A DNA stretch of 64,000 nucleotides from an uncultured Treponema sp. (GCA_946411505.1 CAMKEG010000001.1:1-64000), one strand, 5' to 3'. Numbered from the stretch's first letter, positions 49,693 to 59,552 are shown. Made by a program: numbers and translations. The notes: generated from the letters alone by a model not told the origin.

Positions 49693-50856
49693 ATGGCGTC
49701 CGGAAAAAAATTCATGCTCGACTTGCCGCTCAAAATAATTTTGACGGAAGATGGAACTTCAAATTTCATTAGTCATAAAAAGAAGCTTCTTCGAATCAAG
49801 ATGGCTGACAATGTCGAAGAGTATGGAATTTCCCTTAACAAATTTTCGCCCCAGTCAATCCAAAACATGATTTTGATTGACTACATTTCCAAAATTGAAA
49901 TCTCAATGTCGGAATTTGTCTCCAAGCGTCAGGAAATCATGGACCTTTCAAAGCTGGTCGTTTACTCCGTCATGTACAAGCAGTTTGACCGCGAGATTTT
50001 CCAGGCTCTTATCGAGACGGACTGCGTCAGAAAATACAACCGTACGCACGCTGGAAGCCTCATCGACGAAAAGACCCAAATATCCGACAAGCAGCTGCGC
50101 GCCGAGCTTTCAAACAAAAACGCCTTGATTGACCAAGTGCGAAAAAACATTTTGACTCCGATTTGGAAAAACGTCATGACCAACAAGGAGTATTCGGCGG
50201 AAGAAAAGAACATCTATCTTTTGATGTCGGAAAAATTCATGAACCGCCTGAGCCTGCTCAACTGGCACATTTTCACCTTGTTCCACAAGGACGAGGGCTT
50301 CGCGGAATTGGTGAGCCAAACAAGAATGGTCCTTTCGCGCTACATGGACAAGAGCCGCGTGGCCGACTACATTTCCACTATGATCATGGAATTGGCCTTG
50401 AACAGCGAAAACACCAACATCACAAAAGAAGCGCAAAACATGTATCCCGGCAGGGACGACATCAACATGCTTATCCTTGACCCCGACGTCCGCAAGAAAA
50501 TTGTCCACGAGCTTGAGGCCAAGGGCGAGTTGGTTTTCTTGAGCTGGAAGTTGGGCGGCGGCTCCACCTCAATCGGAAAGCAGGGCCGCTTGCAAATTAC
50601 TATTTACAACAAGACCGACGAGTTCCAGGAAGTCAAGGACACGATTGACGCGGCCCAGCAGGCCAACACCAACAAGCGCTCCCTCGTTGATTTCTACCGC
50701 GAAATGCCGGAAGGCCAGGAAGGAACCGACTTGGGAATGTACTACCTTTCGTATCTTGACGACGCGTGCAAAAAGGTCAAGGTTAAGTTTGACTCGTTGG
50801 TGAACCAGTTCTCCGCCAACGACTTGACGGTTATCACGCTCACATTCAACTTCTAG
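49693..50856 (+). CDS. Conserved spirochaete-type protein of unknown function
   Basis: A 387-residue protein with no signal peptide or membrane helix, so cytoplasmic. I do not recognise a named domain. The N-terminal 250 residues are mainly helical and charged (IQNMILIDYISKIEISMSEF, YSAEEKNIYLLMSEKFMNRL, RVADYISTMIMELALNSENT). The C-terminal 130 residues are mixed alpha/beta (GELVFLSWKLGGGSTSIG, LQITIYNKT, GTDLGMYYLSYLDDACKKV), which in outline could be a histidine-kinase-like ATPase fold, but the Asn and Gly boxes are not clear. Its own promoter lies upstream. The next lipoprotein gene starts one base after the stop, so they are co-transcribed. The function is unknown. Confidence 0.75.
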   Translation: MASGKKFMLDLPLKIILTEDGTSNFISHKKKLLRIKMADNVEEYGISLNKFSPQSIQNMILIDYISKIEISMSEFVSKRQEIMDLSKLVVYSVMYKQFDREIFQALIETDCVRKYNRTHAGSLIDEKTQISDKQLRAELSNKNALIDQVRKNILTPIWKNVMTNKEYSAEEKNIYLLMSEKFMNRLSLLNWHIFTLFHKDEGFAELVSQTRMVLSRYMDKSRVADYISTMIMELALNSENTNITKEAQNMYPGRDDINMLILDPDVRKKIVHELEAKGELVFLSWKLGGGSTSIGKQGRLQITIYNKTDEFQEVKDTIDAAQQANTNKRSLVDFYREMPEGQEGTDLGMYYLSYLDDACKKVKVKFDSLVNQFSANDLTVITLTFNF

Positions 50857-50857
50857 T

Positions 50858-51565
50858 ATGAACAAGCCTCCGCCTGAAACTAATTGCCGCCGGCCGTCTT
50901 CGTTTTTTGCCTTTGCCGCAGCCTTTTTTTGGGGGTCGGCCTTGTGCGCGGCGGCTTTTTGCTCTTGTTCCGACGATCCGATAAACTTTTCTTATGTCCA
51001 ACCGTATTTTGTTCTGGATTGGGAGGACGCCGAGGCTTTGCCCAAGCAGCGGCTGAGCGTTTTTATCAATTTTTCGTCAAATGTAAGGCGCCTGGATTCG
51101 TTCTCCGTAAAAAACTCAAATTATTTGTGGAATGTCGAGGCGCCCGTCTTGCTGCAAGCCGGCGACAGGCAGTGGGCGGGCAGCGTCCATTTGGAGCCGC
51201 CTGTTTTTTTGAACGGCGAGGCCGGTTCCTTTTCAAGCGGGCTTTATGAGGTTGAGTGCGTTGACGCCGCCGGAAAATCCTCAAAGGGAAATTTTTCCCT
51301 TGGATACAACGCGGCGCTTTTTGAAGCCAAGGCGGACGATGTTGAGAAAATCTTGAGCGGTCCGATGAAAAGGGTGGCCGTGTATTCCGAAAGCTCAGAA
51401 CTTTTGTACTTTGACGTCGAGAAGCCGGAATGGCTGTCCGACGAGAGCGTTTTTAAGTCTGTGAAAAATTCTTCTTTTTTGAGAAGGACATTGACGGCAG
51501 GAAATGTAATTTGTTTTATGCCAAAAATATACAAGGATGGAGAAAAGTCTGATGGACTTGAGTGA
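50858..51565 (+). CDS. Lipoprotein of unknown function
   Basis: 235 residues. After a polar start (MNKPPPETNCRRPSS) comes a hydrophobic stretch FFAFAAAFFWGSALCAAAFC and then CSDDP, so a lipoprotein signal with the lipidated Cys around residue 35. The mature part is beta-rich, perhaps an immunoglobulin-like fold (LSVFINFSSNVRRLDSF, SSGLYEVECVDAAGKSSKGNFSLGY). No named family is recognised. It begins one base after the preceding stop and overlaps trmB, forming an operon with the unknown cytoplasmic protein. Confidence 0.7.
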   Translation: MNKPPPETNCRRPSSFFAFAAAFFWGSALCAAAFCSCSDDPINFSYVQPYFVLDWEDAEALPKQRLSVFINFSSNVRRLDSFSVKNSNYLWNVEAPVLLQAGDRQWAGSVHLEPPVFLNGEAGSFSSGLYEVECVDAAGKSSKGNFSLGYNAALFEAKADDVEKILSGPMKRVAVYSESSELLYFDVEKPEWLSDESVFKSVKNSSFLRRTLTAGNVICFMPKIYKDGEKSDGLE

Positions 51566-52274
51566 CAGTTCCGGCGACGCGCCGGGCGATTCGACAAGCG
51601 AAAATTCATTTTATCGAACGATTAAAACCTATGTGATGAGGGCCGGCCGAATGACCGCCGCGCAGGAAAAGGCCTACAACGAGCTTTCGCACATTTATTG
51701 CGTTCCCTTCCAAGAAACGCCCTTGAATTTTGTCGAGATTTTTGGAAACACAAATCCGATTGTCGTGGAAATCGGCTTTGGAATGGGCGCGGCGACAATT
51801 CAAATGGCAAAGGAAAATCCCAACATAAACTATTTGGGAATAGAAGTCCACAAGCCCGGCGTGGGCCGCGTTTTGAGCGAAATCCGCGCGAACGACTTGA
51901 AAAACCTTTACGTGATTGAGCATGACGCGCTTGACGTTTTGGAAAAAATGATTGGCGAAAACTCCGTGGACGGCTTTCACGTTTTCTTTCCCGACCCTTG
52001 GCCAAAGAAAAAGCACCACAAGCGCCGCCTTATGAGAAGGCCCAACACAAACTTGCTGCAAAAAAAATTGCGCGAGGGCGGCTACCTTTACATGTGCACC
52101 GATTGGGAGGAATACGCCCAAGAGGCCCTTGAAGAGCTAATGGCGACGGAAGGCCTTAAAAACAAATACGAAGCCTTCGCTCCCCACCAAGAGTGGCGGC
52201 CAATGACAAAGTTTGAGCGGAAGGGAATCGAGGCCGGCCGCGAAATTCGCGAGCTGTTTTTTGTTAAGGATTAG
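51552..52274 (+). CDS. trmB: tRNA (guanine-N7-)-methyltransferase
   Basis: It makes m7G46 in the tRNA variable loop using S-adenosylmethionine. The SAM-binding region VVEIGFGMGAATIQMAKENP and YLGIEVHKPGVGRVL is followed by the family signature FFPDPWPKKKHHKRRLM and by TDWEEYA. I start it at MDLSDSSGDA because GGAGA lies eight bases ahead; the listed ATG 15 bases earlier is also possible. It is then 240 residues, close to E. coli TrmB (239). It overlaps the lipoprotein gene by 14 bases. Confidence 0.94.
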   Translation: MDLSDSSGDAPGDSTSENSFYRTIKTYVMRAGRMTAAQEKAYNELSHIYCVPFQETPLNFVEIFGNTNPIVVEIGFGMGAATIQMAKENPNINYLGIEVHKPGVGRVLSEIRANDLKNLYVIEHDALDVLEKMIGENSVDGFHVFFPDPWPKKKHHKRRLMRRPNTNLLQKKLREGGYLYMCTDWEEYAQEALEELMATEGLKNKYEAFAPHQEWRPMTKFERKGIEAGREIRELFFVKD

Positions 52275-52283
52275 CGGCAATAT

Positions 52284-52312
52284 AAGCGGACGCAAGCCAA
52301 AAAGCGTTCGCT
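52284..52312 (+). repeat. Hairpin after trmB
   Basis: AGCGGACGC, a ten-base loop, then GCGTTCGCT (one G-T pair). It lies just before the ligA leader element. Its left flank repeats the ATAAGCGG word found in that element, so this may be a partial duplicate. There is no T run. Confidence 0.55.
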
Positions 52313-52315
52313 GGC

Positions 52316-52365
52316 CGCATAAGCGGCAACATCCGCGCTCGTGACTCAACTCGCGCGGACAGCCG
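52316..52365 (+). promoter_or_regulatory. Structured leader element, copy B (upstream of ligA)
   Basis: This copy has exactly the same length and layout as the element before glgA: CGGC/GCCG outer stem (52324-52327 with 52362-52365), AACA/CA internal loop, TCCGCGC/GCGCGGA inner stem (52332-52338 with 52353-52359) and a 14-nt loop. Relative to copy A the outer stem swaps a C-G pair for G-C and the inner stem a T-A pair for C-G. Five of the nine differences fall in the apical loop. A GGAGG ribosome-binding site and the ligA ATG follow at nearly the same distance as in glgA. Confidence 0.6.
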
Positions 52366-52383
52366 TACTGATGGAGGGTTCTT

Positions 52384-54306
52384 ATGGCCGACTTGTTCGA
52401 AAGCGCCCGCATAGACGAGCTTGCTTCTCTTATAAAAAAATACCAGGACTCCTACTACAACGGCGAGGCCGAAATCGAGGACGCCGAATTTGACAAGCTT
52501 TGGGACGAGCTAAAGGCCCTTGACCCAAACAATCCAATCCTAAAAAAAGTCGGCGCCGATTCGGGAAACTTTGAAAAGGCCGCGCACGTTATGCCGATGG
52601 GAAGCCAGGAAAAGGCCGCCGACCCCGAGCAGTTTTTGGCCTGGGCTCAAAAGCATGTTTACCCCGAATACTTGGTTGAATACAAGCTGGACGGCGCTTC
52701 GCTTGAGCTTCAGTACCAAAAGGGCCGCCTTGTCCGCGCTGTGACCAGAGGCGACGGCTCTGTCGGCGACGACATAACGGCAAACGCAAAAAAAATGAAG
52801 GGCGTTTTAAGCGTCTTGGAAAAGTCGCCTGACTTTACCGGAGGAGTTCGCGGCGAGGTCATCATGACCCACAGCGTCCACAAAAAATATTTTTCCGACA
52901 AGGCCAATTGCCGCAACGCCGCCAACGGCCTTATGAAGCGTAAGGACGGCGAAAAATCGGAGTTCCTTTGCCTTATAACTTACGACGCGCTTGCGACTGA
53001 CGGCGGCGCGAATCCCTTTAAGGACGAAGAGGAAAAAATAGCTTGGCTTGTCCAAAACGGCTTTGAAAGCGTTCCCCTTAAGATTTGCAAAAGCCCGGAG
53101 GAAGTCATAGACTACCGCGCCGCCGTCATGGAAAAGCGGCCAAGCTTGGAATACGACATCGACGGCCTTGTAATAAAGGAGCGCGAGATAAACCTTGACG
53201 ACGCAAGCCGCGCCCGCCCCGACAGGCAGATAGCCTTTAAGTTTTCGCTTGAAGAGGCGGTGAGCGTAGTGCGCGATGTTGAATGGAGCGAAAACGGCGC
53301 GACTTACACGCCTGTCGCGATTTTTGACGCGGTTCAGCTTGCCGGAACGACAGTCCAGCGCGCGAGCCTTGCAAACCCCGACACGCTAAGAAAGCTAGGC
53401 GTCCAAATCGGAAGCCATGTTGTTGTCGTAAAGCGCGGCGAAATCATTCCAAAAATCGTGGGGCTGGTCGCGCATGAGGACGACGCCAAAAACTGCAAGC
53501 CGATTGTCTTTCCAAAAAAATGCTCGGTTTGCGGCGCCTCTCTTATGGACACGCCAAGCCGCCTTTACTGTCCCAACAAGGCTTGCCCCAAGCGAGTCCT
53601 GCACCAAATCTTTAAGTGGATTGAATGCGCCGACATACGCGAAATGGGCGACGCTTTGGTAAACGCGCTTTTTAACGACAAAAAGCTGCGTTCGATTTCC
53701 GACATTTACTCTTTGGACGAAGCGGCGCTTACGCCTTACTTTTTAAACCAAGAAAGCATCGAAAAGGAAAAGAATTCTCTTGGAGCCAAGAACGTCGTCG
53801 CGTCGATAAAGGCGCATTCCACGTTAAGCCTTGCGCAATTTGTGGCGGGCTTTGACATTGAGGGTATCGGCGAGCAAATGGTGGAGAAGGCGGTAGAAGG
53901 CGGCTTTGACAGCCTTGAAAAGCTTTTGTCCGCCACGCCGGAGGAATTTGAAAGCGTTTACGGCTTTGCCCAAATCACCGCCGCCGCCTTCGCGCAAGGC
54001 TTGGCCGAGAACGCCGCCGAAATGCGCTCTTTGGCCAAAAGCGGCGCGATAACGATAAAGGAAAAAAAATCCGGCGCCTTGGCAGGCCTTTCATTTTGCT
54101 TTACCGGCGAGCTAAAGACAATGAAGCGCGCGGACGCGGAAGCCTTGGTAAAAGAGAAGGGCGGCTCGGCAAAAAGTTCTGTCACAAAGGATTTGTCATA
54201 TCTAGTCACAAACGATAAAAATAGCGGCTCTGGCAAAAACGCCAAAGCCGCCAAATTTGGAATCCAGATTATTGACGAAGATGAATTCTTAAGGCTCGTT
54301 AAATGA
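52384..54306 (+). CDS. ligA: NAD-dependent DNA ligase
   Basis: It seals nicks in duplex DNA using NAD+. The domain order is complete: Ia helices at the N-terminus, the adenylation motif VEYKLDGAS with the AMP-accepting Lys near residue 102, an OB fold (IGSHVVVVKRGEIIPKIVG), a four-Cys zinc finger (CSVCG, YCPNKACPKR), HhH repeats (FDIEGIGEQMVEKAV), and a C-terminal BRCT domain (LAGLSFCFTGELKTMKRADAE). The 640 residues are a little short of E. coli LigA (671). The start has a strong GGAGG. The 3' end overlaps the convergent M23 peptidase gene by 18 bases. Confidence 0.96.
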   Translation: MADLFESARIDELASLIKKYQDSYYNGEAEIEDAEFDKLWDELKALDPNNPILKKVGADSGNFEKAAHVMPMGSQEKAADPEQFLAWAQKHVYPEYLVEYKLDGASLELQYQKGRLVRAVTRGDGSVGDDITANAKKMKGVLSVLEKSPDFTGGVRGEVIMTHSVHKKYFSDKANCRNAANGLMKRKDGEKSEFLCLITYDALATDGGANPFKDEEEKIAWLVQNGFESVPLKICKSPEEVIDYRAAVMEKRPSLEYDIDGLVIKEREINLDDASRARPDRQIAFKFSLEEAVSVVRDVEWSENGATYTPVAIFDAVQLAGTTVQRASLANPDTLRKLGVQIGSHVVVVKRGEIIPKIVGLVAHEDDAKNCKPIVFPKKCSVCGASLMDTPSRLYCPNKACPKRVLHQIFKWIECADIREMGDALVNALFNDKKLRSISDIYSLDEAALTPYFLNQESIEKEKNSLGAKNVVASIKAHSTLSLAQFVAGFDIEGIGEQMVEKAVEGGFDSLEKLLSATPEEFESVYGFAQITAAAFAQGLAENAAEMRSLAKSGAITIKEKKSGALAGLSFCFTGELKTMKRADAEALVKEKGGSAKSSVTKDLSYLVTNDKNSGSGKNAKAAKFGIQIIDEDEFLRLVK

Positions 54307-55257
54307 CCAATCGTTTTCGATAAAATAGTCGGGGTTTACGATTACCGAGTTAAGCCTGACTTCCCAGTGCAAGTGGGGGCCTGTGGCGAATCCTGTCGCG
54401 CCGCTTAGTCCCAACAAGTCGCCCTGCTGGACGTTTTGTCCTTCCTTGACTTTTAGCTGGCTTAAATGGTAGTACATCGAGTAAAGGCCCGGAAGGTGCT
54501 CTATTATGACAGTCCAGCCGGTCGCGATGCGGTTTTCGGCAAGCATGACTTTGCCGCTAGCCGGCGCGACGATTTCCGTTCCTGTCGGAATGCCGTAGTC
54601 GATTCCGGCGTGGGTTGTCGTGCTTTCCTTTCCGCTTGGGTATTTGTAAATGATTCGTTCCGCGAACGCCGTTGTGCGGCGGGTGGACTTTACCGGCGGA
54701 ACAAAGCGCTTTAAGTTGCATGCGCCGTCCTTGTTTGTTGAATTGATTATGTCGTTCAGCTTTTTTGACTGCGCCACTTTTTCCGGGCTTGTGTTTTTTG
54801 AGATGCTGTTCATCGTTTGGTTAAGCGTGATGACGCCGCTTTCAAAATTTTTTTCTCCAATGTCAAGGGGCAGCTCAAACGATTTTTCCTTTTCGTCGTT
54901 GGTTTTGTACAGAACGGCGATTTTGCAGGCGCCGCTTTTTGCCCAGCTGGAAATTGGAAGGCCGGCCATGTAGTCAAGCAAGCCTTTTTTGTCGTTGACA
55001 AGAAAAAAATCGCTCGCGCCGATTGTTTTGTCTTCGCTTATGATTTCGGCTTTTGCCGACTGGATGAAATTTTTTCTTTTTGTCTTGATGTTCTCAAAGC
55101 GCATCCTTATAAAAACAGGGTCGCCAGGAAGAACGCTGTCGTTGTAGTCCAGGCTGATGCTGTATTGGCTTCCGTCAAAGCGCGCGTTTTTGGCAAAAGC
55201 CGAGGCCGCCGCAAGGGCGAGCGCAAGGAATGCCAATGTTATTTTTGCAATTTTCAT
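54289..55257 (-). CDS. Secreted M23-family metalloendopeptidase
   Basis: A periplasmic LytM/M23-type peptidase or divisome-type activator acting on peptidoglycan cross-bridges. I start it at MKIAKITLAFLALALAAASA, with GGAG seven bases ahead; the listed GTG start contains that Shine-Dalgarno. A signal peptide is followed by an N-terminal beta-rich domain of about 190 residues. The M23 domain has HAGIDYGIPTGTEIVAPASG (zinc His and Asp), YSMYYHLS and PHLHWEVR (zinc His), so it looks catalytically complete. It is 322 residues long. It is divergent from ileS and convergent with ligA. Confidence 0.9.
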   Translation of the reverse strand: MKIAKITLAFLALALAAASAFAKNARFDGSQYSISLDYNDSVLPGDPVFIRMRFENIKTKRKNFIQSAKAEIISEDKTIGASDFFLVNDKKGLLDYMAGLPISSWAKSGACKIAVLYKTNDEKEKSFELPLDIGEKNFESGVITLNQTMNSISKNTSPEKVAQSKKLNDIINSTNKDGACNLKRFVPPVKSTRRTTAFAERIIYKYPSGKESTTTHAGIDYGIPTGTEIVAPASGKVMLAENRIATGWTVIIEHLPGLYSMYYHLSQLKVKEGQNVQQGDLLGLSGATGFATGPHLHWEVRLNSVIVNPDYFIENDWSFNEP

Positions 55258-55356
55258 TTTAAACTCCGTCACTTTATTATCGACACATTGGCGGCAAATT
55301 TTATTGCTTGCAAGAATAAAAATTGAAAGATTGCCGCGTAAGTCGCAACGCTTCGC

Positions 55357-55385
55357 TTGCGGATTTTTTGTAAATGCGCTAGAAT
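55357..55385 (+). promoter_or_regulatory. Promoter of ileS
   Basis: TTGCGG (55357-55362), 17 bp ending ATGCGC, and TAGAAT (55380-55385), 33 bases before the start codon. Confidence 0.7.
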
Positions 55386-55418
55386 AGTCAGGATATATTC
55401 AATTAAAGGAGCTTTGTT

Positions 55419-58400
55419 TTGTATAAGCCGGTAGATCCCAAAGCGGAATTTCCCAAGCAGGAAGAAGAAATCTTAAAATATTGGAGCGACAACGACATCT
55501 TTAAAAAGTCCATCTCCCAGCGCGAGGGCGCGGAAGAGTTCATCTTTTACGACGGACCGCCCTTTGCAACGGGCCTTCCTCACTTTGGCCACTTCATTCC
55601 TTCGACAATAAAAGACATCATTCCCCGATACCAGACTATGCGCGGAAAGCGCGTAGACCGCCGCTTTGGCTGGGACTGCCACGGCCTTCCGGTGGAAAAT
55701 TTGATAGAAAAAGAGCTTGGAATCAACTCCAAGCATGAAATCGAAGAGTACGGCGTGGCAAACTTCAACGAAAAGTGCCGCGCTTCTGTCCTTAAATACA
55801 CGGGCGAATGGCGAAAAACCATCACTCGCATGGGCCGCTGGGTTGACTTTGACCGCGACTACAAGACGATGAACCCCGACTATATGGAGTCGATTTGGTG
55901 GGTTGCAAAAAGCCTTTGGGACAAGGGCTTGATTTACGAGGGAAAGTACATCCTTCCTTACTGCCCGCGCTGTTCCACTGTTCTTTCAAGCCACGAATTG
56001 GCGCAGGGCTACAAGGAAGTCCAAGACCCGGCGATTACGATTCGCTTTAAGATTACCGCCGCGCCAAAGGGAATTGACGACCCAAGCTTGGCTGACGGAA
56101 AGACATACTTTTTGGCCTGGACAACGACTCCGTGGACGCTGCCTTCTAACCAAGGCTTGGCGATGGGCCCGGACATCGACTACGTAAAAATCTTGGACAA
56201 GGATTCTGGCGACCATTACATCTTGGCCGAAAGCCGCCTTGGCGCCTACTACAAGGACGCGGCCGAATACGAGGTGGTCTACAAGAAAAAGGGAAAGGAC
56301 TTTGTCGGCGCAAAATACGAGCCGCTCTTTCCTTACTTTGAAAAGCTTTCCAAAAACGAAGACGGCTCAGACGGCGCCTTTAGGCTCTTTAACGCCGACT
56401 ACGTTTCGACGGAAGACGGAACTGGCATCGTCCACTTGGCTCCCAGCTTTGGCGAAGACGACAGCCAAGTCTTTAAAAAGGAAAACGCCGGAAAAGACGC
56501 GAAGGCGCAGATTCCTTTTGTGGAGCCGATTGACGCCGAATGCAAATTCACAAAGGAAGTTCCCGACTACCAAGGCCGCTTTGTAAAGGAAGCGGACAAG
56601 GACATCATGGACCGCCTTAAAAAAGAAGGAAAGCTTGTAAAGCGCGACCAAATAAAGCACCAATACCCGCACTGCTGGAGATGCGGCTCTCCGCTGATTT
56701 ACCGCGGAATCGGAAGCTGGTTCGTAAAGGTCGCCGGAAAGAACGACAAGCTTTTAAAGGCCAACAGCCAAATCAAATGGCAGCCGGGCCACATAAAGGA
56801 AGGCCGCTTCGGAAAGTGGCTTGAAGGCGCTCGCGACTGGGCCGTAAGCCGAAACCGCTATTGGGGAAACCCGATTCCGATTTGGAAGTGCCCCGACTGC
56901 GGAAAAACTGTATGCGTCGGAAGCCGCCAAGAGCTAAAGGAGCTTAGCGGAATTTATCCCGACGACTTGCACAAGCAGTTTGTGGACAAAATTGAAATCC
57001 CATGTTCTTGCGGCGGCAAGATGAAGCGCATTCCCGAAGTCTTTGACTGCTGGTTTGAGTCGGGCAGCATGCCTTACGCGCAGCTTCACTATCCCTTTGA
57101 GAACAAGGAGTTTTTTGAAAAGCATTTCCCCGCCGACTTCATCAGCGAAGGCCTTGACCAAACGCGCGGCTGGTTCTACACGCTCACGGTTTTGGCCGCC
57201 GAGCTTTTTGACAAGCCCGCATTCAAAAACTGCATCGTAAACGGCTTGGTTTTGGCAAGCGACGGCCGCAAGATGTCCAAGTCGCTCAAAAACTACACCG
57301 ACCCTGTAGAAGCGATAAACATGTTCGGAGCGGACGCCTTGCGCTTGTTCCTGATGCACTCGGCGGTGGTGAAGGCCGACGACCTTCGCTATTCCGACGA
57401 CGGAGTAAAGGAAGTCCTTAAGTCGATCTTGATTCCGCTTTGGAACAGCTACTCGTTCTTTGTCACATACGCCAACATCGACAAGATTCAGCCCAACGGA
57501 AAGCTGTTTGAAAAAGCCTTGCCGCAAAATCCGCTTGACCGCTGGATTTTGAGCGTGACCCAGTCTTTGGTGAAGAACGTGGGCGAGGCTCTTGACGACT
57601 ACGACCTTAGCGGAGCGATTGACCCGATCGTGGCCTTCATCGACCAGCTGAACAACTGGTACATCCGCCGAAGCCGCCGCCGCTTTTGGAAGAGCGAAAA
57701 CGATTCCGACAAGTCGGAAGCCTACGAGGCCTTGTACTTGGCGCTTAAGACATTCGCGCAAGTCAGCGCTCCCTTCGTTCCCTTTATCGCCGAGCAGATT
57801 TGGCAAAACCTAAAAGTCTCTGGCGACGCCGAAAGCGTTCACCTTAGCGACTGGCCGGCCTACAATGAGGCTTGGCATGACCAGGCCCTTGAGTTCAAGA
57901 TGGCCACCGTTCAAAAGGCCGTGTCAATGGGCCACAGCCTTAGAAACCAGTTCAACATAAAGAACCGCCAGCCCTTGGCCGCCGTCGCCCTTGTGACGCG
58001 CGACGCCGAGGAAAAGAAAGTCTTGGCCGAGATGGAAGACGCGATTCGCGAAGAGCTTAACGTAAAGAAAGTCGTTTTCCATGACCGCGAGGACGAGCTT
58101 GTCGAATACAAGGCCAAGGCCAACTTTAAGGTTCTTGGAAAAGAGCTTGGCGGCTTGATGAAGCTTGCCGCCACAAAAATCGCCGCGCTTGGCCAGGAAG
58201 AAATCCAGTCAATCTTGGACGGCTCAAAGCTTTCTCTTGACGTTGAAGGAAAGAGCGTCGACTTGACCGAAGAAAAAATCATCGTCGAGCGAATCGAAAA
58301 GGAAGGCCTTAAGGTTGTCAACGACGGAACGCTTACCGTGGGTCTTGAGACCAACATCACCGACGAGCTTAAGAAGGAAGGCTGGGCGCGCGACTTGGTT

Positions 58401-58622
58401 CGCGGTATCCAAAACCTCCGCAAGGAATCCGGCCTTAGCGTTACCGACCGAATCAAGCTTATGGTCTTTGGCGACGACGAGCTTAAGGACGCGTGGACAA
58501 TGTTCGCGGACTTTGTGGCCGGCGAAACCTTGGCCGCGAGCGCCGAGTGGACCGCGGTTGACGGCGGCGTTGTGATTGACGCCGACGACAAAAAATGGAG
58601 CGTCAAAATTGAAAAGAACTAG
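55419..58622 (+). CDS. ileS: Isoleucyl-tRNA synthetase (eukaryote-like type 2)
   Basis: It charges tRNA-Ile and edits valine. The start codon is TTG (MYKPVDPKAEF) with AAAGGAG seven bases ahead. The class I HIGH motif appears as GLPHFGHFIP and the KMSKS motif as GRKMSKSLKNY. The long CP1 editing domain includes AWTTTPWTLPSNQGLAMG. At 1067 residues it belongs to the longer type 2 group, which has a C-terminal extension instead of the short bacterial type ending in a zinc finger. Type 2 IleRS is usually associated with mupirocin tolerance; that is known of the family, not shown here. The following lipoprotein gene overlaps its 3' end. Confidence 0.96.
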   Translation: MYKPVDPKAEFPKQEEEILKYWSDNDIFKKSISQREGAEEFIFYDGPPFATGLPHFGHFIPSTIKDIIPRYQTMRGKRVDRRFGWDCHGLPVENLIEKELGINSKHEIEEYGVANFNEKCRASVLKYTGEWRKTITRMGRWVDFDRDYKTMNPDYMESIWWVAKSLWDKGLIYEGKYILPYCPRCSTVLSSHELAQGYKEVQDPAITIRFKITAAPKGIDDPSLADGKTYFLAWTTTPWTLPSNQGLAMGPDIDYVKILDKDSGDHYILAESRLGAYYKDAAEYEVVYKKKGKDFVGAKYEPLFPYFEKLSKNEDGSDGAFRLFNADYVSTEDGTGIVHLAPSFGEDDSQVFKKENAGKDAKAQIPFVEPIDAECKFTKEVPDYQGRFVKEADKDIMDRLKKEGKLVKRDQIKHQYPHCWRCGSPLIYRGIGSWFVKVAGKNDKLLKANSQIKWQPGHIKEGRFGKWLEGARDWAVSRNRYWGNPIPIWKCPDCGKTVCVGSRQELKELSGIYPDDLHKQFVDKIEIPCSCGGKMKRIPEVFDCWFESGSMPYAQLHYPFENKEFFEKHFPADFISEGLDQTRGWFYTLTVLAAELFDKPAFKNCIVNGLVLASDGRKMSKSLKNYTDPVEAINMFGADALRLFLMHSAVVKADDLRYSDDGVKEVLKSILIPLWNSYSFFVTYANIDKIQPNGKLFEKALPQNPLDRWILSVTQSLVKNVGEALDDYDLSGAIDPIVAFIDQLNNWYIRRSRRRFWKSENDSDKSEAYEALYLALKTFAQVSAPFVPFIAEQIWQNLKVSGDAESVHLSDWPAYNEAWHDQALEFKMATVQKAVSMGHSLRNQFNIKNRQPLAAVALVTRDAEEKKVLAEMEDAIREELNVKKVVFHDREDELVEYKAKANFKVLGKELGGLMKLAATKIAALGQEEIQSILDGSKLSLDVEGKSVDLTEEKIIVERIEKEGLKVVNDGTLTVGLETNITDELKKEGWARDLVRGIQNLRKESGLSVTDRIKLMVFGDDELKDAWTMFADFVAGETLAASAEWTAVDGGVVIDADDKKWSVKIEKN

Positions 58623-59529
58623 CGCTTTCGTATTTGCGGCCGCGGCTCTTTCCGCTTTTTTGTTCTTGGCCTCGTGCGCCACAGTGGCCGGAAAAAGCGT
58701 CAAGGTCAACGCCTTTGACACCCTTGATTCGGACGCCTTGGTTTATATGAGCGTTCCGGTGGGCGTTCACAGCGAGTTGACAAACGGCATCTTAAAGGCG
58801 ATGATTGGAAACGACGTTTCGGACAAGTACATAAAGAACGTCACCGACAGCATTTCGCGCGTTTATGTCGGAATCGGAAGCCCTGAGAATCGAAACCGCC
58901 TTCAAGTGGCTTGCGACGGAACGATGTCGACGGCCTCAAAATTGGCCTTGGCCACAAGCGGATATTTTGACAAACATGTTCAAAACGTCAACATGGCCGG
59001 CCTTTATCAAGTGTACACGGAAAAAAGGTCTGGAATTAAAATCTGCGTTCCGGGAAGCGACTTGATTTTGCTTGGAAGCGACATCGCTCCGCAAATAAAG
59101 AGGTATGACATTGAGGCCAACTCGCAGATTGTCTCAAGCTTCGTTTCCGTGGAAAACATGAACGATGTTGAATGGAAGGAGAGCGAGGCCTATAAGTTTG
59201 TGGGGGACGCCGAGACAAACAACGTTCGCCTTTTTATGAACAAGCCGATGTCGTTCATCACAAATCTTTTGGGAACAAGCCTTTCGTCCGCTATTTTCCA
59301 ATTGAACTACATAGAGGGCGAGTTTACAAAGTTGCCTTCAGGAAAGTATTCCGTTGACCTTAACATGGAATTTTCAAAGGACAACTTAATCGCAAAGGCC
59401 GCGGCCTTCCTTAAGGTCGCGCTTTTGATGACAGACTCAAAGGTCGTTCAAAACGACGAGCGCCATCTTTCCGTCCAAGGAATTCAAGTGTCGCTCTCTC
59501 AAATGCAAAAAATGCTCGGCATAAATTAA
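58609..59529 (+). CDS. Lipoprotein of unknown function
   Basis: 306 residues if started at TTG 58609, which gives MKRTSAFVFAAAALSAFLFLASC, a good lipoprotein signal, with GGAG eight bases ahead inside the ileS 3' end. The listed ATG 33 bases earlier would put polar residues before the signal. The mature region contains mixed beta and helix segments (ALVYMSVPVGVHSEL, ISRVYVGIGSPENRNRLQVA, YSVDLNMEFSKDNLIAKAAAFLKVAL) and no motif I know. The UPRT-like gene follows after 23 bases with its own AGGAGG. Confidence 0.78.
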   Translation: MKRTSAFVFAAAALSAFLFLASCATVAGKSVKVNAFDTLDSDALVYMSVPVGVHSELTNGILKAMIGNDVSDKYIKNVTDSISRVYVGIGSPENRNRLQVACDGTMSTASKLALATSGYFDKHVQNVNMAGLYQVYTEKRSGIKICVPGSDLILLGSDIAPQIKRYDIEANSQIVSSFVSVENMNDVEWKESEAYKFVGDAETNNVRLFMNKPMSFITNLLGTSLSSAIFQLNYIEGEFTKLPSGKYSVDLNMEFSKDNLIAKAAAFLKVALLMTDSKVVQNDERHLSVQGIQVSLSQMQKMLGIN

Positions 59530-59552
59530 CGGTAAAAATATAGGAGGCAATT